Shown here: positions 8,322 through 15,234 of the stretch, piece after piece
Position numbering within the stretch: the stretch's first letter is position 1
Layout: every line of letters starts with the position of its first letter
NCBI RefSeq assembly: GCF_011043555.1
Contig: NZ_JAAKGS010000007.1
Span: 186,001 to 250,000 of the forward strand
Direction of reading: 5' to 3'
DNA: 64,000 nucleotides
DNA from: Sphingobacterium sp. SGR-19
Lineage (GTDB): Bacteria > Bacteroidota > Bacteroidia > Sphingobacteriales > Sphingobacteriaceae
Program-made: the position numbers and the translations under genes
The notes under the pieces: generated by a model
What the model saw: only the letters and a program-made list of their open reading frames with translations
Database searches by the model: none
Told to the model about the DNA's origin: nothing

Positions 8322-9416
8322 CTATTCTATGATCAAATTAATCCCTGCCATTTCGGCTTTATACCTGATTTTTTCAACTAAACCATAATAGCTCCAGTTC
8401 CGCAGCAAGAATTCATCCTCCTTCGCGACTTCTTCTTTGTTGGTTTGGTTTACCAAGAGCAAGGTACCAGCCTGTGATTTTACACAGATGTCGATAAGAC
8501 GTCGGCTGTAGAGATGTAAGCGACTATCTACGTAGCTGATTTCTTTTTTATTGAATTGTTCGAGGCTTTTTAGTTTTTTCTTTCGTCCTTTTCCACCCTT
8601 ATTGAATGCCGCCGCTTTTTGGATGCGATGCCGTGCTGATTGGATAGCCATACGTCGGTAAAGGAACTCTTCTTTGTTACCGATTTGAAATTGATCCTTG
8701 TTGATCTGCACCGTAATGGGGTGCTCTACCGAGAGAGACGCCTCCGCGATGACGTGTTCCTTGAGCTCGTGGTTTTTCTTGGATTGTTCAAGCGCAAGTA
8801 ACAAGAATAATTTGCCTTTCACTATTTGTAGCGAGCTGGCACAGATCTTTATCTGACCAACAAGTGCACGTTGCAATAATACGCGTTTGTCTGATCGGTC
8901 TTTGCCGAGGTAAGTACGAAATGGAATTTTGAACAATGAGAACGTAAAATCTTTACCTTTTTCGTCATTACTCAATTTGATCTGTTTGCCGGAGAAGGGG
9001 ATGGGCATGGTCTTTTTGAAGTTACGCAACGACTTTTCTCCTTTCCAATAGGCCGAGCGGTCCGTATTGAAGGTTTTGATGAGCGACATATTGATGTTCG
9101 AAAGGATATCGGAAGGTACTTCGCCTTTAAAGTACCGGGATAGGATCTTGTATGTGGTGTTCATACGGGATGTATTCAATATCCCTTCAGGATCTTTATT
9201 GTTATCGGCCAGTTTAACTTTGATATCTTCCTTTAAATAGATGAAATCTTTGATGTTTTCCTGTATGTATTGGTGCGTCAATACTAAGTTGGAACCGCGG
9301 TACACCAGATCTTGCCAGGTAAACAATTTCTTAAAATAGGCCGCTCGTTTCTCTTTATCGTCGCAGTCGACAAAAACCTGTATTTTTCGGGTTAAGATGA
9401 TGGTATCTGTAGCCAT
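8322..9416 (-). CDS. Nuclease-dead Cas12f/TnpB-like RNA-guided protein
   Basis: The 364-residue protein has the architecture of a compact Cas12f/TnpB. Residues 1-65 hold the N-terminal segment (RKIQVFVDCDDKEKRAAYFK, then NLVLTHQYIQENIKDFIYL). A mid region is followed by a basic helix at about 277-285 (GRKKKLKSL), and the end reads NWSYYGLVEKIRYKAEMAG at 340-358, the classic TnpB/Cas12f helix before the zinc finger. Catalysis looks lost. The RuvC-I strand reads LSVEHPITV (229-237) with no Asp, the RuvC-II strand reads GTLLLVNQT with no Glu, and the protein ends at residue 364, before the zinc finger and RuvC-III. It starts 12 bp after the sigma-factor stop and lies next to a CRISPR-like array. 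The likely role is guide-directed DNA binding without cleavage. Confidence 0.8.
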   Translation of the reverse strand: MATDTIILTRKIQVFVDCDDKEKRAAYFKKLFTWQDLVYRGSNLVLTHQYIQENIKDFIYLKEDIKVKLADNNKDPEGILNTSRMNTTYKILSRYFKGEVPSDILSNINMSLIKTFNTDRSAYWKGEKSLRNFKKTMPIPFSGKQIKLSNDEKGKDFTFSLFKIPFRTYLGKDRSDKRVLLQRALVGQIKICASSLQIVKGKLFLLLALEQSKKNHELKEHVIAEASLSVEHPITVQINKDQFQIGNKEEFLYRRMAIQSARHRIQKAAAFNKGGKGRKKKLKSLEQFNKKEISYVDSRLHLYSRRLIDICVKSQAGTLLLVNQTNKEEVAKEDEFLLRNWSYYGLVEKIRYKAEMAGINLIIE

Positions 9417-9428
9417 ATGGGTGTGTGT

Positions 9429-10244
9429 TTATGCTGTCTTTTTGGTTTGCTTTATTTTTGCGTGTGCTTCTATAAAGAGCTTTTTTACAACAGCGGGATT
9501 TAAATTCAAGGTTTCTGCTATTTGGTCGAACGAAAATTGTAGATCGTAGCGCATGCGGAATATTTCTTCTTGCTGTTCATTGATCTCTCCCTGTATCACA
9601 TATTTGGAAGAGCTGTTTAGTTTTTCCATTTTTTCAGCGCTTTGAAAAATCTGGCGTAGTGTTTCGATAGTTTTCTCCACTTGGAGGCTCACCTCGTAAT
9701 CGGATATGCCACCGAGGTAATATGCGATACGCTCATAATTAAAGCTGTATTTCAGGCAGAGCTGCAGAAAGAGCTGTTGTTCTTTCCTTAGGTGGGGTAG
9801 GAGTTTTTCGATCTTTTGTAGTTTCTCCTTCTTTTCTTCTTCTAGCTGTTCGAGGTAGAGGAGATCTTGTTCTTCGTCATCGTCCTCTAGCTCGTAGCCT
9901 AATAAGAATTCTTGATAATCTTCGATACCGTCAAGCCGTAGGAGGCTGCGGTGGAACCGATTTCTGGTTTTGTTATAGAAAGCATTGATGGCGGCTTTCA
10001 CCTGTGTTTTCAGAAACTGAAAAAGCTCTTCTTCGGATTGTAAATTTTCCCGAAACAGCCATAGCCGAAGGAATGCTTCCTGCGCGATGCTTTCTGCGGC
10101 ACATTCATCTTGTGTTGCTTTTTCGGTGCGGAAAGCGAGATAGCCGTAATATCTTTTGTAAAAGAAATCCAGCCCTTTCTCTTGGCCATTTTGTAATAAA
10201 GCCAGATGTATGGCTGTGCTGTTTAATTTGTTTGGTTTATGCAT
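9429..10244 (-). CDS. ECF-type sigma factor with duplicated region 4
   Basis: The 271-residue protein has a sigma region 2-like segment at about residues 22-98 (FFYKRYYGYLAFR, QDECAAESIAQEAFLRLW, FLKTQVKAAINAFYNKTRNR). An acidic linker follows (DDDEEQD). Next comes a first region 4-like helix set at about 145-200 (LLPHLRKEQQLFLQLCLKYSFNYERIAYYLGG) and then a second HTH at about 222-266 (EEIFRMRYDLQFSFDQIAETLNLNPAVVKKLF). At 271 residues it is longer than the usual ~190. It sits directly upstream of the dCas12f-like gene on the same strand and downstream of the array, so a functional partnership is likely. No anti-sigma gene is adjacent. The ATG at 10244 is the first in frame. Confidence 0.78.
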   Translation of the reverse strand: MHKPNKLNSTAIHLALLQNGQEKGLDFFYKRYYGYLAFRTEKATQDECAAESIAQEAFLRLWLFRENLQSEEELFQFLKTQVKAAINAFYNKTRNRFHRSLLRLDGIEDYQEFLLGYELEDDDEEQDLLYLEQLEEEKKEKLQKIEKLLPHLRKEQQLFLQLCLKYSFNYERIAYYLGGISDYEVSLQVEKTIETLRQIFQSAEKMEKLNSSSKYVIQGEINEQQEEIFRMRYDLQFSFDQIAETLNLNPAVVKKLFIEAHAKIKQTKKTA

Positions 10245-10286
10245 CGTTCTGTTGTTGATTAGTAATCTATCTTAATGACAGCTTTC

Positions 10287-10331
10287 CGCAGTCCCGGTGG
10301 TCTTTGCTAGTCGTTTTCAGACGGGACTGCG
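10287..10331. other. Perfect 10-bp inverted repeat between sigma gene and array
   Basis: CGCAGTCCCG at 10287-10296 is the exact inverse of CGGGACTGCG at 10322-10331, with a 25-base loop. It lies 43 bases upstream of the sigma-factor ATG. No T tract follows, so a simple terminator is unlikely. It could be an operator, an RNA-processing hairpin or the end of the array transcript. Confidence 0.5.
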
Positions 10332-10392
10332 TAGGCTGTTTTTATGTGTTCGGTGCGTATTGGTGTTTTTCTATTCGGGACTGTCTTATGTT

Positions 10393-10823
10393 GTTGTGTA
10401 TGTCTCTTTACATGTGCGTGGCAAGACTTATTCTTGAGCAGCGATTACGTTCTGTTGTGTATACTTTTTTAAAGTGTGGTCAGTAACACCGGTGATGGCG
10501 AGCGGCCAGTGGTAGGAGCTGTTGTGTATACCTTTCAAAATGTGGTCAGTAACACCTCGATTACTATGTAGAATATGGTAAAGCTGGTTGTGTATACCTT
10601 TCAAAATGTGGTCAGTAACACCCCTGGTGAAATTTTAACGAATCAGTATTACTAGTTGTGTATATCTTTCATAATATCGTGAGTAACATCGACTAGGCGC
10701 TTAACCACTACGCGAACAGGTTGTGTATGCCTTTCAAAATATGATTAGTGACTCACGCCGACCTCTTGCAGAATATTGAGATACAAGGAGTGCATAGTTC
10801 CACAAAGACTGACAATTGCGCGT
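10393..10823 (-). CRISPR. CRISPR-like array, gene-proximal block (degenerate)
   Basis: Repeats of ~36 bp start, on the plus strand, at 10393 (degenerate), 10454, 10521, 10587, 10655, 10720 and 10788 (degenerate). Most start-to-start distances are 65-68 bases; the first is 61. Each good copy begins GTTGTGTATACCTTTC and ends GGTCAGTAACACC. Spacers are about 29-32 bases and unrelated to each other. Copies at 10655 and 10720 keep the GTTG end but have lost the ACACC end. I assign the minus strand because the GTTG half is the more conserved; read on the minus strand it gives a handle ending GGTATACACAAC, like type V-F repeats. The effector genes run the same way. Confidence 0.8.
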
Positions 10824-10884
10824 ACCTTCGATAATTTCTAGTATATGCATATTTTAGCTGTTACAAGTCACGAAAAGAAAAGGC

Positions 10885-11044
10885 ATTTAGTGAGTGGAAA
10901 ATTGCCCTCACCTCACGGCGCCACAAGGAGCCTCTTTATTGTTTAATAGTTACGCGATACGCCTAGCTTGTATGTTATTCGCTTCATGCTCGGAAGTTTG
11001 TCTTTATAGTTTCCTGGACCCTAACTCCTAATCCCTAGACAGCC
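10885..11044 (-). ncRNA. Candidate guide-scaffold (tracr-like) RNA, copy 1
   Basis: A 160-bp non-coding element recurs almost unchanged at 11626-11777, interrupting the repeat-spacer blocks. Read on the minus strand it contains AGGCTCCTTGTGGCGCC, then a hairpin with GTGAG pairing CTCAC, followed by a T-rich stretch that could end the transcript. The word CCTTGTGG can pair with AAGG and CCAC of the array repeat, a weak anti-repeat candidate. Immediately beyond its other end (11046-11069) lies a half repeat keeping only the ACACC side. Strand and RNA nature are inferred from conservation and position; no covariance search was possible. Confidence 0.55.
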
Positions 11045-11045
11045 G

Positions 11046-11529
11046 TTCAAAATGTGGTTATTAACACCCTTTTTGGCTTTCTTTGGTTACTCACGCCAGT
11101 TGTGTATACCTTTCAAAATGTGATCTATAACACCTAGTAAAAATTTTGAAAAGTGATTGCGGACGTTGTGTATACCTTTCAAAATGTGATCTATAACACC
11201 ATTGACCAATTCAAACGTTTGTTCTTATATGTTGTGTATACCTTTCAAATCTGGTCAGTAACACCATATTTTTAGAACATAGTAAAAGATTTGTAGTTGT
11301 GCATACCTTTCAAAATGTGGTCAGTAACACCCTTCTGAACGACAGGGGGCTGTACCGAACGGTTGTGCATACCTTTCAAAATGTGGTCAGTAACACCTAG
11401 AATGCGAGGAGACGGTTTCATAATTATGTTGTGTATATCTTTCAAAATGTGGTCAGTAACACCGTTCGACAGCCGTACACAGAGCAAGCAGGGGTTGTGT
11501 ACACCTTTCAAAGTGTGGTCGTAGTGAGC
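11046..11529 (-). CRISPR. CRISPR-like array, main block
   Basis: Full repeats start at 11099, 11165, 11231, 11296, 11362, 11428 and 11494 on the plus strand, with 30-base spacers and a period of 65-66. A half repeat occupies 11046-11069. The repeat at 11231 is one base short. The one at 11494 keeps the GTTG half but its other end degenerates to GTAGTGAGC, which would make it the leader-proximal repeat if transcription is on the minus strand. Two copies share a variant end (GATCTATAACACC) and two share GTTGTGCATACC. Six spacers lie between full repeats; a seventh guide could be taken from 11070-11098. Confidence 0.9.
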
Positions 11530-11625
11530 TTAAAAGAACCGTCGCGGAGAGCGAAGGTATTTGCAAAATCAAAATAACAACCGATCTGATTGGGACTCAC
11601 TGCATGTCACCTTGTTTTAAAAAGT

Positions 11626-11777
11626 ATTTAGTGAGTGGCGAATTGCCCTCACCTTACGGCGCCACAAGGAGCCTCGTTGTTGTTTAATAGCTATGCGATA
11701 TGCCTAGCTTATATGTTATTCGCTTTATGCTCGAAAGTTTGTCTTTATAGCTTCCTGATCCCTAACTCTGAACAGCC
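11626..11777 (-). ncRNA. Candidate guide-scaffold (tracr-like) RNA, copy 2
   Basis: This copy aligns along its whole length with 10885-11044, with scattered substitutions and a few short indels. The minus-strand hairpin GTGAG...CTCAC is kept, and its inner stem is stronger here (GGC AATTC GCC). The terminal T run is TACTTTTTAAAA. The outer end is again followed by a decayed half repeat (TTCCAAAATGCG, 11778-11789). Two copies in the same place relative to a repeat block suggest duplication of a scaffold-plus-array module. Confidence 0.55.
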
Positions 11778-12065
11778 TTCCAAAATGCGATTTGTAAGAT
11801 TTACGGCCTCGCACTCTGAACCCTAGGGGAGCGTTGTGTATACCTTTCATATTGTGATCTGTAACAGCTATAAATGGTTATAATATGACATCAGGAACGT
11901 TGTGTATACCTTTCATATAGTGATCTGTAACAGCGGGTGCGAATCAGAAAATAACGACCGACTAGTTGGGCATATCCCTCATATTGCGATCAGCAATACA
12001 AAAGATTAGTAATATCTTTAGACGTGGATGCTGCACATACCTTTAAGATATTGCATCAAATAGCA
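11778..12065 (-). CRISPR. CRISPR-like array, distal decayed block
   Basis: Repeats start at 11833 and 11899 (both GTTGTGTATACCTTTCATAT, with the far end changed to GTAACAGC), then at 11965 (GTTGGGCATATCCC) and 12030 (GCTGCACATACCTTT), spaced 65-66 bases. Decay increases with distance. The two good copies share a variant distinct from the main block, so they form a separate repeat subtype. Spacers are 30 bases. A half repeat lies at 11778-11800, next to scaffold copy 2. Confidence 0.75.
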
Positions 12066-12791
12066 ATCTAATAATAAACACCAATACGTCAAAGAACAAA
12101 GCGATTCCCGGTATAGCTATTGCCATAATAAAAAGGCAAACCAATACCACGTCACCTTATGTGACACGAATCGAAATAAATATATTGTGGAATCCTATAT
12201 GTTTCTAATTGGTTTTCTACTTATGCACATACGCTTTGCATGCATATAGGGCAAAAAATGCTGAAACCGGCTGTTGCTTATTAAACCGGAGACTTGATAA
12301 TATTTCTGTAACTAAACTTGGTTGTCATACAATAAAGTTAGTTGGATCATGTTCAAATATACAACAGTTTTTGTTTTTAAGCAAATAAAATATGAATATT
12401 TTTATAATTATTGTTTGCGCAAATGTCTTGTTATTTATTATTTGCTATTGTCAATAAAGATTTTGATTTGGATAAAAGTAGTCTCCAACTTACGTTGGAC
12501 ACATGTCAGCAGAGCTATTCGATAATACGGGTATATTGCCTTACTCATACTCCGCTAATGCTTCGTCTATAATAGGAGGTGCATGGGTAATGTTGGAGAA
12601 ATCGGTCTACCTTGTTACTGTGCTATACTCGGACTCAACACGGACTCAATACGGAGAGAACACGGATTTACCTGCTCTGATTATCGAAGCGTAAGTGAAT
12701 CATCTGTGAGTAGTTGCCGTTGTACAGGCGCATCGTCTTCGACAGTTGTCAAATACAAAAACGGATTAATAATCTTTTTGTTATAACAGCA
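12066..12791. other. AT-rich stretch with no recognised gene
   Basis: About 725 bp between the distal array block and the 3' end of the permease at 12792. Only short open frames occur and none has a recognisable domain. I see no repeat, RNA gene or clear promoter. It may hold the leader or promoter of the array if transcription is on the minus strand. Confidence 0.5.
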
Positions 12792-15200
12792 TTACTCATC
12801 CCTTAAACTATCCACTGGATTAGCACGTGCAGCTTGTATGGTTTTGAAGCTAATGGTGAGCAGTGCTGTGACAATAGTCGCTAAGCCAGCCAACGCCAAC
12901 ATCCACCATTGCAAATCGATATGATAGGCGAAATTCTGGAGCCAACCTTTCATTATCCACCAGGAGAGTGGGGCAGCCAGCACGAAAGCCAGCATCACCA
13001 ATTTTACGAAGTCTTTTGAAAGCAACAATACAATACTCGAAACTGAAGAGCCCAATACCTTACGGATTCCAATTTCTTTTATCCGTTTATTTATAGTCAG
13101 TAATGCCAATGCAAAAAGACCCAAGCAAGATATGGCAATCGCAATAAGCGCCGCGCTGATAACGATACGGGAGAAGCGTTGTTCGTTTCGGTAAAGGTTT
13201 TGCGTATTCTCATCCAGATAAGAGGGAGATACATTTGCTTTGGGCTTTATCTTTTTCCAGCTTCGTTCTACCTGTTGAATGGTTGCAGCAAGGTTATCCG
13301 TGTTTACCCGCACAAAAATATAGGCTATGGAAAATATATTGGGGTTCATAGAGAGTGTTAAGGGGTTAACTTTATTTCGGAGATCTTGAAAGTTGAAATC
13401 ATCAACGACGCCTATTACCTGCGGGTTTCCATCTATCTCGATATTTTTTCCCAAGGAATTTGCTACGCCACCTAATTGTTCAGCCATCTGCTTATTGATT
13501 AATACGGCAGCTGTATCTGTTGAAAAAGCACGGTCGAAGTCCCGCCCTGCTATTAGTTTGATACCTAGCGTTTTCAAATAATCGTAATCAACACGCATAA
13601 AATTGGTATAGATCTGCCTTCCTTCGTAGTCAAAACCAAACCGGCTTGTTACGACATTCCCATCGCGTCCACGACCAATATTGATGTCTGATGCGCTTAC
13701 GCCACTTACCCACGGCTGCGCTGCTAATTCGATACGCATCTGTGAGAGTGCGCGTTCTGCATCTATACCGTTGCCGATAGGAATACTAATAACTTCCGAT
13801 TTATTGAAACCTAGCGGACGGTTACTTAGAAAATTTAATTGAGAACTCACTACGATAGTGGCCACGATCAGCACGATGGCAATGGAAAACTGTAAGATGC
13901 TTAGGCCATTACGCATTAGTCCGCTTTTGATGCCGGCGGTACCCTTCAATGTCTGTATAATGTTTATGCGCGCGATGCGCCAGGCCGGATACCCGCCTGC
14001 AATAAGTGTAACCACGCAAAAAACCGGTAAAAAGACGGAAAGATTGGTTGACGTAAACAATTGTAGTATCGTCAGTTGGTAATTCATGTGGGCATTGTAT
14101 TCTTTGAGAATTACCCACGCGAAACCTAAGCCGATAGCCAAGGCTATAAGACAGAGTAAAAAGGATTCTGTCCACAACTGGCTAACGAGTTGCCATGTCG
14201 AACCGCCTAATGTTTTGCGGGTACCGATTTCTTTGTTACGTGCGAGCGAATTCGCTAAAGAAAGGTTGATAAAGTTAGAACAGGCGATAAATAGTATAAG
14301 CCCTGCAATAAGAAGTAGTATCCATGGAAACAATGGTGAGCTACCATTGCCCAGCCCTAGGTTATTGAGATGATAACGATCCAGTGGCAACAAATGTAAC
14401 GAGATATAATCTCCGTTTTTATCCGCCAGGCCACCGTCTCGCTTCAACATATCATTACTATTCTTGTAGTGTAGTTGCATAAAAGGACGGGCAGCGGCGG
14501 TAAAAGCATCGTCATCTATTTTAGAGGAGGTTAATTTAACGAATACGGCATGATCTTCGTGTTCCCAGTCGTTAATTTGGGCTATATAGTTCGGTTTTTG
14601 TTCGAACCGCAACAAGGTATTGAACGTAAGGCTAGAGTTAGACGGAGGTGTCTCTACCACTGCAGAGACTGTTTTGGATTCCCACTCACCGTTGACGTAT
14701 ACCTCTACATCTTTCCCGATCACATCGGTATTGTTGAACAGATTGTTTGCCATAACCTCATCAAGCACGATGTTATCCAAACTTTCTAAAGCTTGCTGGT
14801 CGCCGGCTAGCATCTGAAAACTGAAGATGGATAGAAAGTCTGCATCGACAAATTTGTTATTGGCCTCAAATAGCTTGTCGCCCTGACGCAAGATAATGCC
14901 TGCATTATAATAACGGCTAATCCGCTCTATATCGGGCAGCGCTGTTTTTAGCATCGGAGCGAACGGGGTAGATACTGTCGAACTATACCGCAGACCATTT
15001 TCGGGTTGTGTTTTAAAATAAACTAGACCGATCCGCTCCTTTCCTTCATGAAAATCATCGAACGAAAGCTCGAACATGGCTGTGAGGTAGAGCAAGGTAG
15101 CCGTAGAGATGGCAAGAGACAACCCAAAAATATGGATTCCGTTTAAGAGTTTGCTTTTTCTGATATTCCGCCAAGCGATTTTTATATAATTTCGTATCAT
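12792..15200 (-). CDS. MacB/FtsX-type ABC transporter permease
   Basis: The 802-residue permease has the duplicated MacB_PCD-FtsX architecture. It starts MIRNYIKIAWRNIRKSKL, with the first membrane segment at residues 19-41. The first coupling motif is 'ANSLARNKEIGTRKTLGGS' and the second 'NKRIKEIGIRKVLGSS'. It ends ANPVDSLRDE. It is the second gene after the sigma54-type promoter at 17626, 34 bp behind the permease ending at 15235. No ATPase gene is in this unit, so an ATPase must be supplied from elsewhere, for example the one at 27162. The substrate is unknown. Confidence 0.9.
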   Translation of the reverse strand: MIRNYIKIAWRNIRKSKLLNGIHIFGLSLAISTATLLYLTAMFELSFDDFHEGKERIGLVYFKTQPENGLRYSSTVSTPFAPMLKTALPDIERISRYYNAGIILRQGDKLFEANNKFVDADFLSIFSFQMLAGDQQALESLDNIVLDEVMANNLFNNTDVIGKDVEVYVNGEWESKTVSAVVETPPSNSSLTFNTLLRFEQKPNYIAQINDWEHEDHAVFVKLTSSKIDDDAFTAAARPFMQLHYKNSNDMLKRDGGLADKNGDYISLHLLPLDRYHLNNLGLGNGSSPLFPWILLLIAGLILFIACSNFINLSLANSLARNKEIGTRKTLGGSTWQLVSQLWTESFLLCLIALAIGLGFAWVILKEYNAHMNYQLTILQLFTSTNLSVFLPVFCVVTLIAGGYPAWRIARINIIQTLKGTAGIKSGLMRNGLSILQFSIAIVLIVATIVVSSQLNFLSNRPLGFNKSEVISIPIGNGIDAERALSQMRIELAAQPWVSGVSASDINIGRGRDGNVVTSRFGFDYEGRQIYTNFMRVDYDYLKTLGIKLIAGRDFDRAFSTDTAAVLINKQMAEQLGGVANSLGKNIEIDGNPQVIGVVDDFNFQDLRNKVNPLTLSMNPNIFSIAYIFVRVNTDNLAATIQQVERSWKKIKPKANVSPSYLDENTQNLYRNEQRFSRIVISAALIAIAISCLGLFALALLTINKRIKEIGIRKVLGSSVSSIVLLLSKDFVKLVMLAFVLAAPLSWWIMKGWLQNFAYHIDLQWWMLALAGLATIVTALLTISFKTIQAARANPVDSLRDE

Positions 15201-15234
15201 CTTTTTAATCTTAATGATGCATCGTCATATTATT

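Noticed and set aside
11272..11511. Apparent minus-strand open frame across the repeats (79 codons with repeated GVTDHILK)
   Set aside because: The repeating peptide is simply the translation of the 66-bp repeat-spacer period; spacers are unrelated and no protein is likely.
12322..12786. Short plus-strand open frames in the AT-rich stretch before 12792
   Set aside because: Under 70 codons, overlapping each other, no domain, no promoter or consistent start signal.
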